A DNA stretch of 64,000 bases from positions 1 to 64,000 of the forward strand of contig QJNS01000078.1 in assembly GCA_004154925.1 (NCBI GenBank), in the 5' to 3' direction. A program made the translations under genes and the position numbers. Origin of the DNA: Monosporascus cannonballus. Taxonomy: Eukaryota > Ascomycota > Sordariomycetes > Xylariales. The notes below the pieces were generated by a model. The model was not told the DNA's origin. It made no database searches and was given only the letters and a program-made list of their open reading frames with translations. Of the stretch, positions 34,535-47,412 are shown piece by piece; position 1 is the first letter of the stretch, and every line of letters starts with the position of its first letter.

Positions 34535-35104
34535 ATGGATACCCCCGCGCAGATTGCAGCTCTCCACCTCGACATCGACCGACTCATCTCGTCGAACTAC
34601 CAACACCGCCGCACGCGCGCCGATGTTGCGACGGCCCTGCAGTTTGCAGACCTAGCGATGGAGCTTGCGCAGGAGCACCGCCTACAGGCCGAGGTCGTCG
34701 ACCGGTGCGGGCGGCTGCAGGCGCTATGCTACGACCTACTCTTTACGGCGTGCAGTCCGGTGGGGGAATTCGAGCACATGAAGTATGCCAGGAAGGCGCG
34801 GGACCGTAGGCAACATGCGTCCGAGGCCCAGGGCCCGGGATCCGTCGCGGTATGCAGTCGCAGCGAGAGTCGGGCTAAAAGCCTGTCATCGCCCCTGGGT
34901 AGTTCGCTGTCCTCTGTTACGTCGTCGTCGACACCATCGTCTGCGACCCGGCGAATGGTGCGGTTTGTGGATCAGGTTGAGCAGCTCGGAGAGACGTCAG
35001 CGCTAGTCCGTGAGACGGGTGGTGCCTTGACTGACAGGCAGGCTGCGTCGACACTAAGGAGACGGAGAGGCCAGAATGTTGACGTGGGGGAGTGCGTTGT
35101 TTAG
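34535..35104 (+). CDS. Small unassigned protein, helical N-terminus
   Basis: Single-exon frame of 189 residues starting at ATG 34535 (context AACATCATGG). The frame is open 195 bp further upstream but only from a TTG, so the internal ATG is preferred. Codon positions are GC-rich, unlike the flanks, which supports real coding. The first 95 residues look all-helical (DIDRLISSNYQHRRTRADVA, then FADLAMELAQEHRL). A Ser/Thr-rich low-complexity stretch follows, then MVRFVDQVEQLGETS near the end. No signal peptide or membrane segment is visible. The domain is not recognised. It is the last gene before the AT-rich block. Confidence 0.6.
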   Translation: MDTPAQIAALHLDIDRLISSNYQHRRTRADVATALQFADLAMELAQEHRLQAEVVDRCGRLQALCYDLLFTACSPVGEFEHMKYARKARDRRQHASEAQGPGSVAVCSRSESRAKSLSSPLGSSLSSVTSSSTPSSATRRMVRFVDQVEQLGETSALVRETGGALTDRQAASTLRRRRGQNVDVGECVV

Positions 35105-35670
35105 AGGTACGTTAATATAAGCCCTAGTGGTTCTGTTGTTCACCGTACATATATACTGAATAAGACGGGCCCCTACTTCTTATACATATATATGTGATGT
35201 CATGATTACTACGGTGATGTCTTAGTCGCTTGCTGATATCAACTAGTCCCTTACCCTGTTGCTATCTAAGTTTATGTCTTGTAACGAGAAGCTCTTATTG
35301 ACTTTCCCGTAGTTATTGCAGGATTGGTCAGTAGAACGCAGCAGCACGAGCAAGTACCCAACTCGCTATCCGTGTCTTGGAAGGAAAGGAGCACACGTAA
35401 ACAAGCACCCCTTAGCAGAGAACGCGGACTTTGGACCAGACGATCGCTCGATGAACCTTGAATTCGCGGCCACCACAAGTGATCTTGAAGTCGGAGTACA
35501 TCTCGTTAAGAAACGGGCGACCAGTGAGTTTATGGAGGGACATTGGGAGAATGACGCCCGTTGCTTTGCTGAAATACGCCGTGGTTGAAATGATGGAGTT
35601 GGAAAACGATAAGCTAGCATCATTATCGAAGATGGCCGTTAATGTTCCTCGATGTTTTGTAAAATAAACT
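35105..35670. other. Transition from gene to AT-rich block
   Basis: Overlapping short frames on both strands (35272-35667) show no domain. Base composition drops abruptly at about 35660. Confidence 0.5.
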
Positions 35671-38600
35671 ATTTAAAAATTAAATAACTATTCGATAGAT
35701 TTTTAACATTATAAAGTTTTTATAAAATAAATATTATTTTTATATATTATAAACTATAATGTATGTACCGTAATATATATATTAACATATATTTTAAATA
35801 TAACAATATTAAAAAATATATTCATATATTTCAATAATTTTTAAATTTCGTTTTTATTAAATTGCGAAAAAAAACCATTAAAAACTAAATTATACCATGA
35901 GTTTTTTTATTATATTAAAATATAAGAACAAAATTATCAATATAAAAAATAAGGTTTTTTTAAGTATTAATTTTATTAGTACGGAAAATATTATGTTATA
36001 TATTAAAATTTAATTAATATTTTTTGAAAAATATGTACAATTTTAAATATTGACTCATTTTAATAATTTATAATCGATAATAATTTATATAATATAAATA
36101 ATATTAAAAATATAGTAATTTTATATTTATAATTACAAATATAAAACTGTATTGTTATAATATTAAATAAAAATTTAATTAAATATTTATATATTACAGT
36201 ATATTTAATAATAACATTAAATTATTTAGCAATTATTCCTATTATTTAGTTATTATTATATTTATATATAATTTTAAAATAATGAAGTTCTCCAATTAAA
36301 TGGAGATTTAATTATGCTAATAAAATAAAAACGCAATAAAAAAGAAAAAGATAAATCCGGCCATTAACCTTTATTAAGGAAATTATAAACCCTTGATTTT
36401 TAAAAACGATTATTAAATCTTTTAAGAAAATACCAATAAAATACGTAAAAGATTTTGAAAAATTTTAATTAAAACCGTATACCGGCAGATATAAATTTTA
36501 ATTGTAAAAAAAATAAAGTTGTAAAACGTAATTAATAAAACTTTATTATAAATCTAAAATCTTGAATATTTCCAATTGATATTTTTCAAAACGCGGTTAT
36601 CGAAATAAATATAATAATAAAAATATAATTTTATAATACTAACGAAAAATTTTTCATATTATTAATTTATTTATATAATTGATTTTTAATCAAAATTATT
36701 TAATTAAATTAAAATATTTAAAACCTGGAAAAAATTGAGAATAATTTAAAAATTCATATAACAAATTTTACAATAATATTAAAATTAAAATTTGCAATAA
36801 TTTAATTTAGCATTATAAATTAAAGGCTATAAATTAAAATCATAACTTGTTAATAATTTTAATAAATTATAATTAGAATTATATATTTATTACGATATAT
36901 AATTAATCTCAATTAAAATAAATAAATATGATATATAAAATTTATTGAATTAAAAGTAAACAAAAATAACAAATGTAATAAATAAATAATATATTAATAA
37001 TTTTAATTAATACTATATAAATATATATAATTATTACATTTTATAATCGCAACATTATATCGGAATCAAGGGGTTTTTTATAATTAACTTTAATTAAAGT
37101 CGATAAAATTTCGTTTTATCTTTTTTAATTTTAATATTATAAGTATAATTTAATTTATTACTAGTATTATTATTCTTTAAATACCGTTTATCTTTAATTT
37201 TTAAGTCTTTAATTTTAATAAAAATAAATCTTTTATTTTCTTTTAATATATTGTTTTTAATGTTAAATTATAAATTATTATATTTTAATAACGTAAACAA
37301 TTTAGAAAACGATACAAAATTAAACAAATTATATAAATATAAATAACATAACGAAAACAAGATTAAAAAATTAAAACTTTTAAAAACATTATATTTTATA
37401 TTAATATCATAAATTACAAAAAGAAAAGTTTATTTAGTATTATTTAATATAAGATTAATTATATATTTAAAAATAAATATAATTATAACAGGTATTACGA
37501 ATTTAAATTATGAACATTTATAAATTATATGCTTATTTAAGAGTTAAATTATTACAATTACCGGTATATTATTAATTATTAATTTAAATTACACAGTTCT
37601 ATATAATATATTTTAATTAAAATTAAACATAATTTATAATAACTTTATAATTTTTAAATATGTCTTTGTGACGGGCACGATGCGTAGGCTGAACGGAGGC
37701 ACGGCCTAACGAAGGTTTATATTCAAAGTGAGGAGGGAAGGGGAGAAACAGCTAGCCACCAGCGAGGTGGCTGCTCCCTATATACATATAGGTGAGCTCG
37801 GGCTAAGGAGCTCGCTCCGTAAGCTCGAGCCGCCCTATAGGCTCTAGCCTGTAACAGTTTCGTATTTATAATATAATAATAATTTATAATTTATATAAAT
37901 CTGTTTATAATATATAAATAATATACCATTATTTTCGATTAAAATAATTTTAATATTTACGAAACAGTGCTTAAATATTTTATCAAATCAAAAAAATTAA
38001 CTTTTTCATATATTATATATAGTGTAAAAACTTATATTTTTTGAAAAAAAATATGTTAATATTATTATTAATTAAATTGGGAAATTACTGTTATTATTTC
38101 GATTACATTTTAAATTAAATTTAAATATTTAATTTTATTTAATGTATTTAAAATTTATCGAATAAATATTTATTTTATTTTATTATTATTAAATGGAAAT
38201 AATTATACAAAAATAATTTATTAGTCCATTATTTATACTAGAATTTTATTAATTTTTAAGTAACTATTTTTAATAAACCGGGTTTTAATTATTTTTTCGA
38301 AAATATTTTCAACTTTAAAAATTCGATAATATAAAAAAATTAAGTACATTTATATCATAAAAATATCTAATCGGAATTAAATTATTACGGATATTTTTAT
38401 ATAACAATTTAATTTTATTAAATATATTAAAGTTATTTTACCTGTATATTTGCTACAAAATCACTTTTACTATTAAGATTCTATTTTCGTTCGATATTAT
38501 AAATTAAAATTAAATTTCGATAATTATTTTCTTTTAATTAAAAGCATTTATAGTAAAATACGTATCGTATTCCTTTATTCGAACTCGTTATGGTATTGTT

Positions 38601-40060
38601 TATTACGATTCTTACATTTTTATATATAATAAAATTTTTTAATTAATTAAATTTAATTGTTTTATTAATTTTAAATGTAATAAATCATTTAATTTTATAT
38701 TTACCAAAAATATATCAGGATATAAATAATATAATTTATTTATAATTAATTATGTTTAATTAGTTACAATTACCAACCGTTTAATTAAATTATTATTATA
38801 AACTTTTAAATAAAAAGCTTTATGTTATATTTTATTATATTATTCGATTAATATTGGCAATACTTATACTTTATTTAAAAATAATAATAAATATTACGAT
38901 AAAATAAAATTTATTTACGTATTTTAAATTACTATATATATATTTAATATTTGTAAAATATCTGGGAATTATAAATTTAATAATTATTTTACATTTTTTA
39001 CAAATATTTTAATAACATTATAATATTAATTAAATAGCTGCGGATATTAATAATTTTAATAATAAAATATCGATTATTTACTTAATAATATAAAATATTA
39101 ATTTAATAAAAACCGTTGTATTTTATAATTTTTAATAATATTATTAATAATTATTATATATAAATTAAGATATATATAAAATAAAACGTAAATTACGGAT
39201 ATTAATATATTTACATCGTCAAATTTCTTTATTATAATTATAAATATATTTCGTTAATAATGATTAAATTATATTATTATTTAAAAATATAGTTTAACAG
39301 AATACTGTAAAAGGTTTTATTTTTTTAAATATGAAATTATATATAATATATAAAATTATTAATAAATATATTCGTTATTTGCTTTGAATTTAATTAATAT
39401 TATAATTATTAATAACAATATTTAATTTTTCAAAATCTAAATTATATATTATATTAAGTTTTTTTTTTCGTAATATATAGCTTTATCCGTTAAATAAAAT
39501 ATTTAAAACAAAGCAAATAAATTAATCTTATAAGAGTTTTATAATATTATCTGTTATATATATAATATTAATATATAAATTAATTATGTTTATATTAATA
39601 AAACTTTAATAAAAATACCGGATAAAAGTAAAGCTTATATTTAAAAAATTAAATATTCGAAAAATTAAAACCTTTTTTAAGTTTTTCAATATATTATTTA
39701 TATTAAAGTGATTAAATATATATGTACATATAAGACTTATTATAAATAATTTTAAATTTTATATATTATTATTTTAATCTATAAAATTATCTTATTATTA
39801 CATTAAGTAAACATGGTAAAAAATTATAATAAATATTAATTGTAAATTTAATTTACTTTTTTGAATATAATTTTTCGTTTTAATTAAAATTAAATTATAT
39901 TAAAATATAAAATTATTAATTTTACGTTTAATTATATAAATTATAATCTTAAAATACTTAAATTAATATATAAAATAATTATTATTATTAATTTTTATAA
40001 ATTTATATAATATAATATTAATGAAGTTTTAAAAATTATAAATTGTTGTTGGGCTTTATT
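35671..40060. repeat. AT-rich, RIP-saturated block (isochore)
   Basis: About 4.4 kb composed almost entirely of A, T and TA-rich words with no open frame of useful length on either strand. This is the end state of RIP on repeated DNA. No original element can be recognised. A single GC-normal insertion interrupts it at 37667-37856. Such blocks are normally heterochromatic in RIP-active fungi. Confidence 0.85.
37667..37856. mobile_element. Probable solo LTR inserted in the RIP block
   Basis: A 190-bp island of normal GC begins TGTGACGGG and ends CCTGTAACA, the imperfect inverted termini typical of LTRs (TG...CA). The five bases on each side are GTCTT and GTTTC. They differ by two C/T transitions, so an original GTCTC duplication with one RIP change per copy would explain them. 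The island contains a hairpin (AGCCACC/GGTGGCT around 37756-37773). No internal retrotransposon domains are present. Strand is unknown. Confidence 0.6.
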
Positions 40061-43000
40061 TTGAAAGTTTTGTTATTTTTGTAAAATTAATCCTTAAAAG
40101 GGTTTAATTGATACCTTGGGCCCCTGACAAATATTTCTTCATCAAAAGCTATAGCTATGGCTACGGCTGCTGCGTCACAGGCGCAGCCATAACCTCCAAA
40201 ATGGGGTCCTGATCACGATGAGGCAAGGCTTCTTGGCAAATGTTCACTCATCTGATTCACTAATATTGTATGGAGATCCCGACAAGCTGCCATAGTAGCC
40301 CACAAATCGGTGCGGGCCGTTGCCTAATAAGTGAAGTCGTAAAGTTACGTGTATAGGCGTATGCTAACCACATTTTTGGTATTATGATTCGGTGGCAAGA
40401 TACTAATGCCCTTTGCGCATGTAAAGGTCAGGGTTCAATAATATGGACATCTCTTTCCCCTCTGGGTTTAAGAGGATGAAGAAGTCATGAAATCTTCTCT
40501 GTTTTTTGGCCTGGCCTCGCCGTAGACCACAAATAGCGCCCCCCACGGACAAACTCCTATTCGAGTCCCCTACTAATTCCATACATCAAAATGATCACCT
40601 TCAACTCATGCAAGTCACATTACGCATCATACCACGCACATGATTCGCGCACAGCCGCTCGCACAATCTTATAGCTTGATGACGAGGGAAACGGCGATGC
40701 TGTCTCCGTCCTGGACGCCCCGAGAACAGGGCCCACGGACTTCCTCCGCTGATAAAAGGGTGCAGGCGCAAGGCGCAGCGAGAACGCGGATATCGTCTAT
40801 CAGTACCCCAAAAAGGAGCCGCACAAGCCAGCTAGCGTCTGGATCGAGGCCAGCTCCGTCAGTTCCTTGACCCAGACCACTTTGCCCCTATTATTGCCGT
40901 TGCCAGTGGCGGTAATGCTATGTATCTGGCTTGTTCTAGGTGAGGACAGTAACCTTTCTCTCTTGATCTGTTGTAACGGGTCCCGCATTTTCCAATGACT
41001 CACAGATGAGATAAGACGGCAGATAGTTGACCATCATATGCGGCGAGTGAGTCGAGACGTCAAACTTTGCGGCATCGCGCCACCGCTGGTCGAGATAATT
41101 TGGATCTATCCTGATGCCGTCTACATCCAATACCACCTAACGGTCTTTTTCAGTTGCAGGTTTAACGTGTAGAGTTTCTACTGGCATGGAAGAGTCCAAC
41201 CATAGTGTGTGAGCTAGAGGTGGTCCGCTGATACTCGGTTCTCTCCGCGTTGGCAATGGCTATGGATATTCACACCACTCAGAGATAACCGCTCAATACA
41301 TTATACAAGCAAGACCAATGACATTGCCTCGGGCCACGAACTTGCTAGCAGGTCTTCGTATAACAAGTTTAAACGGCGATCCACATCAGCGCGAAGACTC
41401 TATCCCGCTCCACGCGGCTTCCCTCTTTGGCAGCAGCTCGGATAGTGGTAACAGGTAACGCCTTCTCACGCCGCGGAGCCTCCCGAGTACAACCTCCTGT
41501 ACCTGCCTGACGTTGAAAGCAATCTTCACAGTCTGGAGAACCATGCCCGATTCTAACAATCTTCGTTCTATCCACACCTAAGCGTCTCATAGATGCATTC
41601 GGAGCTTCCCTGACGTAACCCTAGCAAGTCTTCTCCGAGACGCAGGCAGGGATCGAATTCCTCATCGACACTTAAATGATCGCGGGAGCGACACCGATTG
41701 CAGCATTCTATTAAACCAGAGAAAACTGTCAAGCATGAGCACCATGACCGGATACCGTCCTCGTAAAATCGTCTTTACGGTCTTATAACGGCGTCCACCA
41801 GGCGAGCTAGGATATATGCACTCATCTCAATACATGGTCACTTTTTGGTCTCCGACCGAGACCCGCATCTTACACCAACTAGGCGCGGTGAGCAAGAACT
41901 GTCTGCGACTCGGTGCCGTTCCATTCGTGGGGGAAATCCATGTTCCGCCTAAGGCGGTCTTTGCTACTCTGATCGAGGTCTATTTATTCGTTGAGGCAGC
42001 ATAACCTGACCATAGTCAGACCACCCGGCGCGCACACGCGCATCTCCGGCCCATCACAATATAATATAAAACCACGCGTATGGGTATCACAGGCAGATGG
42101 GATAGATTTAACCGTATCCATATACCTATCGCTTGCTTTACCTTTCCATTTCTCGTATATGGAGTGCATCGTCATCTCAATCTCTCATATCGAAATGTCT
42201 AAGTACGTATTGCCATCGTCCCATATCCCAGGCGGGATCTCCTGTTCCACCTTTGGCGCTTATGCGTGCGAAAGGATTATCTCCAGTGAAAGCCGGAGAG
42301 GTACCTGAGATTTAAAGTTACTTTTGGGGGTCCAGTAGGTCAAAAAGGCGTCTTCAAGACTCCGTCCCGGTCCAAGCCCACGCGCATGATTAGCCACTGG
42401 CCTCGGTCATTGGGTACTAACTTATAACAATCGTTACCTCCCTCCCCCTTTCCCTTTGATAGGGGCTCAGAGTCAAGACTATGTAGGTGCTAGTAAATAA
42501 TAACGTGCCTCTTAGCTTGTGTCCCTTCGTTATTTAACCTTATAAGGTATTACCATACCAGCGGTAATAGCTCTGAGCAAAGAGTACTGTCAAGGCGGAC
42601 CTAGAATATCTCGTGCCGAGGTCGGTCCGTTTCTCGCCTAGCTGCATACCAAGATATGCATGGCCATGTTCTTTCGCTAAGGCGGAGTCTCCGCCACCCT
42701 GGCTCCAATATATTTCTCTCCAGACATTCCACTGTCACCAACAGCGGCGCCCCTTCACCCCAGCAAAATGAATGAGGGGCGATTTGGGGTTAATACCCCG
42801 CAGTGCGGGGAAGCTCGAGCACATGTCGTGTAGGATACTCCATACAGGCTAACCGTTTAGGAAAGTCGCTAGACAGCTCATTAGCTACGCTTCCCCCCTT
42901 AGCGTCAATGACGACCATGTTGGCATGTAGGAAACCGTCATGGGTTACCAACGATTAGGACAGAAGATCTTGATCGCGGACGACGTCCGCCGAGGCAAGG

Positions 43001-43354
43001 CCGGAGATAAGGCCGGGAACCCCATCCTTCGCACGATCTAGGCGGGTTTGGCCAAGTCCGTATGCTCGATGGGATAATTCTTCGGTAAAGCTTGCCTGGA
43101 ATAAGTAATGTCGGTCCAAGCTATACGAAAATCATGCTCTATAACATAGTAAAACAGTACCTGGTGCATGGAGAAAAAGGAGAAGAAATGCGCTGAAGGG
43201 TCGTGCGGGGTTGGGGTAGCGTTCTTCAGTCACTATAAGATCCCTCGATGATCATCAGTGGTCCAGCTGGGCTTCCTTCAGGGCTTGCCAACCAACATAC
43301 TCTTACCTTCGCAGGTGGGACGCAGTTGTTCATTGTTGGGCTACGATAGCCAAC
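40061..43354. other. Gene-poor region upstream of the alpha-glucosidase
   Basis: Composition is normal, but only short frames on both strands exist and none has a recognisable domain. The minus-strand frames at 41136-40936 (reading VLDVDGIRIDPNYLDQRW) and 41590-41369 look like pieces of decayed coding sequence. The final 300 bp are presumably the promoter of the next gene. Confidence 0.45.
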
Positions 43355-46260
43355 ATGGCCAGCCTACTGTTCCTGGCTGCGACGGCCTCCGCCGCAGCGA
43401 TCGTGCCGCGGGATCACCCGGCTGTCGATGCACTCGCTGCTTGTCCGGGCTACAAGGCTTCCAACGTCAAGACCAGCGCCCTTGGCTTATCAGCGGATTT
43501 GACACTGGCCGGTGACCCCTGTGACGTCTATGGCACGGACCTTAAGGACCTCATCCTGGAGGTCTCGTACGATACAGGTAAGCGAGCCCAAGTCGCTTGA
43601 GACACGGCCGACACATTCAATCTCTCCGGGCCTGAACTAACCGTTGATCAGACACGAGGCTCCACGTAAAGATCCAAGATGCCGAGAATAATATCTATCA
43701 AATTCCGGAGTCCGTATTTCCGCGCCCTAAAGGCCCCGACTACCCCACTAGGCGGCCAGCGCTGAAGTTTGATTATGTGGAACAACCCTTCTCCTTCACT
43801 GTGTCTCGTTCCGAGACGGGAGAAGTGATTTTCGACACGTCGGCCGCCAGCCTAGTGTTCGAGTCGCAGTATGTGCGGCTGAGGACAAGGCTCCCCGACA
43901 AACCCCATCTCTATGGTCTTGGAGAGCATTCGGACCCGTTCAGGCTGAACAACACTGACTATATCCGCACGTTATGGTCGCAAGATTCGTGGGGCGTACC
44001 CGAAGGCGCTAATCTGTACGGCAACCACCCCGTCTATTACGAGCACCGTACTTCGGGCTCTCACGGCGTCTTCTTCCTCAACTCGAACGGTATGGATATC
44101 ATGATCAACAACACCGAGGAATCAGGACAGTATCTAGAGTACAATGCCCTCGGAGGCGTCCTCGACTTCTATTTTATGCCCGGCCCAAGCCCCATAGACG
44201 TCGCAAAACAATATCCAGAGATTGCCGGCCTTCCCGCAATGATGCCATACTGGGGACTCGGATTTCACAACTGCCGATACGGATATCAGGATGCCTTCGA
44301 AGTCGCCGAAGTAGTCTACAACTACAGCCAGGCGGGCATTCCTCTCGAGACGATGTGGACCGACATTGACTACATGTATAGGCGAAGGGTAAGCTACTGC
44401 GACCGCTAGGGATTGCTCCGATTGCTTACTTAGATGGACTAGGTCTTCACTCTTGACGAGGAAAGGTTCCCTCTTCACATGATGCGTCAACTGATCGATA
44501 AGTTGCACGCCAACAGCCAGTATTACATGGTCATGGTTGACCCTGCGGTTGCCTACCAGGACGATCCGCCTTTCCTACGGGGCGTCGAGGACAACGTCTT
44601 TATGCTTAGAGCCAACGGGTCAATCTGGAAAGGCGTCGTGTGGCCCGGCGTGACGGCGTTCCCTGACTGGTTCGCCGCCAACACCAGCCGGTGGTGGAAC
44701 AACGAATTCGCCACGTTTTTCTCCGCCGAGGAAGGCGTTGACATCGACGCCCTATGGATCGATATGAACGAGCCCAGCAACTTCCCCTGCTACTTCCCCT
44801 GCGACAACCCCTATGAGGCTGCAATCGGGTATCCGCCCGAGCCTCCGCCGGTCAGAAGCCCGCCGAGGGCCCTGCCCGGCTGGCCTTGCGACTTCCAGCC
44901 GGAGGGCACCGAGTGTGAGCGAACGGAACGCCGGAAAGTAGAGGTCCGGGATGCCCTCCCTAGGATATCGACCGCCAACCTGGTGCTCGAATACCGGCAG
45001 TCAGAAGGGCAGCAGATGGGTCTACCCGGCCGGGAGCTGCTGTATCCCAAGTACGCCATCCACAACAAAGCCGCGTACCGGGATGATTGGAACGCGGACA
45101 TGGGCGGAATTTCTAATAAGACCGTAAATACAGATTTAATCCACCAGGGCGGCCTGGCAATGTATGACACCCATAACCTCTACGGCTCAATGATGTCCGT
45201 CGCATCACGGGAGGCTATGCTCCAGCGTCGGCCTACTCTGCGTCCCATGATTATTACCCGATCGACGTTCGCCGGAGCCGGGGCTAAGGTTGGACACTGG
45301 CTTGGCGACAATCTCTCGACTTGGGACCAGTACCGTTTGAACATCCGATCCATGATGGCCTTCGCGGCGATCTACCAGATTCCGATGGTCGGCGCGGATA
45401 TTTGTGGTTTCGGATTCAACACCACGGAACAGCTATGTGCGCGCTGGGCGATGCTGGGGGCCTTCGTCCCGTTCTATCGCGTCCACAACGAGTATAGCGC
45501 CATCCCGCAGGAGCTGTACCGCTGGGAATCTGTTACCGAGTCGGCGAAAAAGGCCATCGACATCCGATACAGGCTGCTGGACTACATCTACACGGCGATG
45601 CACAAGCAGACCGTTGACGGCACCCCCTCCATCAACCCCATGTTCTACCTGTATCCCGAGGACGAGAAGACCTGGGACCTGGAGCTGCAGTACTTCTACG
45701 GGCCCGGCCTGCTAGTAGCGCCGGTGACGGAGGAGAACACGACGAGCGTCAACGTGTACCTTCCCGAGGACGTCTTCTACGACTTCTACACGCATGAGAA
45801 GGTGGTCGGCGAAGGCGCCGCCATCACCGTCACGGACCAGGGGACGAGCGACATCCCGCTGTTCCTGCGGGGCGGCGTCATCGTGCCGCTGCGCATCGGT
45901 TCCGGGATGACGACGGCCGAGGTGCGGGAGAAGGACTTCGAGCTGATCGTGCCCGTCGGCGGGGACGGCAAGGCGGCCGGCGAGCTGTACCTGGACGACG
46001 GCGTGAGCCTCGAGCAGGCCGGCACGACGGAGCTCCGGCTTTCGTACGCGGACGGCGTGCTGTCGGTCGATGGCGAGTTCGGCTACGAGACCGGTGCCAA
46101 GATCACCAAGATCACGTTCCTAGGTCTCTCCATCGGAGGAAGCCCAAAGTTCAGAGTCCAAGGTGAAGCTATCGAGGCGGCGGCCGACAGCGCGAAGGAG
46201 TCCGCCACCGTGGTGGTTGACAGGCCATTGAGCGAGGGTTTCACTGTCCAGGTATCGTAG
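43355..46260 (+). CDS. Secreted GH31 alpha-glucosidase
   Basis: Predicted exons are 43355-43577, 43652-44388 and 44443-46260, with introns of 74 and 54 bp, giving 925 residues. An N-terminal hydrophobic stretch ([16 protein letters not shown]) is a signal peptide, so the enzyme is extracellular. Several N-x-S/T sites suggest glycosylation. The order of blocks is that of family 31. It begins with an N-terminal beta domain with [10 protein letters not shown] and the catalytic barrel with [14 protein letters not shown] and WTDIDYM. The nucleophile block [13 protein letters not shown] follows (Asp about 427), then the acid/base block [12 protein letters not shown] (Asp about 609). C-terminal beta domains with [12 protein letters not shown] complete it. 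All expected catalytic residues are present. The enzyme hydrolyses terminal alpha-1,4-glucosyl bonds in maltose, oligosaccharides and starch. It lies between a gene desert and convergent neighbours. Isomaltosidase or transglycosylating activity cannot be excluded from sequence. Confidence 0.95.
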
Positions 46261-47412
46261 ACTATGAGGATCCCCTACGCATGGAAGGACTACCTGCCTT
46301 AGATACGGCGTAGGTACTCGATAGATATTGGCTAATGTCTAAAAAAACGATGTGAAATGGAATCCGAGGGGAGACGGGATGTCTGAACAGACGGATTTCC
46401 CCGTATATGATGTGATCTCTTTCTCGGTGTGGGTGTGAAATATTTGGGTCACATAATTGCAATATGTCAGCCCAGGACCTCAGGCCGCAGTGAATCGGTG
46501 GCAAATGGCCGTTCTTCCCAGAGAGGTTATTTCAGTGTGTTGTTGACGGGAAGAAAAAGGGTTGAGTATTGTTTGCTTTTAAATTTTATGGGAGGCCGGT
46601 GGTACCTTTTCTGATATACGTCTCCTTTCTAGGTTCCACCTTCGGGTTTAGACTTAATAATGTGCTATGTAGGTACTAAGAATGACAACGACCGTGAACT
46701 CGGTTATCGCCGAACGTAGGGGGCGGGCCGCGTGCCATCTCCATGAGCTGCTACGTAGCCAGCGCCTTGCCCGTGGGAAGTGAGCAAGAGCGCGGGACGG
46801 CATCAGAGCTGGTCGGGCTAGCTGGCTGGGTGGGAGTCCTGGGGGCCGTTGCGACGGGACGATCTATGCTGAACCTGATCAGACTGTACATTCATCTTCT
46901 GTGTTACCTGACAATCTTGATATAGTATAATATGGGCATATACGTCTCTAAAGGCACACATCCCCCGGGAACACTTAAAGGTCGTAGGCCCGCTGATCAG
47001 ACACCTACTTCAGCATCTAGTCTCATCAACTCAAGCATCTATCTTAACGGACTCAGAACGCATCGCCAAGATGGATACTATACGCATTCATCTTCCATGC
47101 CTCCCGTTTCAGATTTTCAATGCTCCCAGTCTACCTGCAAGGGGCATATATATGTAAATAAGTAGGTAGGTATCCGTACATGGTCCATATTGTGCTGCCA
47201 AAGAAAAGCATCTCGCAATCGTTCGTTGCCACCTACACCTGTTGTCTACAAACATACCGTTCCAGTAAAAAAACCAAGGTCATCGTCAGTAAAATCGTAC
47301 CGGTCATGGCCAAACAACACAAGCCGGGCTGTCCGTACTCCATGCAAAACGCTGCTAAACATAAAGAGGCCCCGCGAATCCGGAGTACTGTTGCGCCATC
47401 TGGAAGGGTATG
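46261..47412. other. 3'-to-3' intergenic region
   Basis: The alpha-glucosidase and the zinc-finger gene converge here. Only short frames without domains occur. The strand carries several short GTAGGTA-type repeats (for example around 47160-47172). Nothing else is seen. Confidence 0.5.

Noticed and set aside
44134..45170. Minus-strand frames opposite the alpha-glucosidase
   Set aside because: They are shadows of the GH31 coding sequence with its strong GC3 bias.
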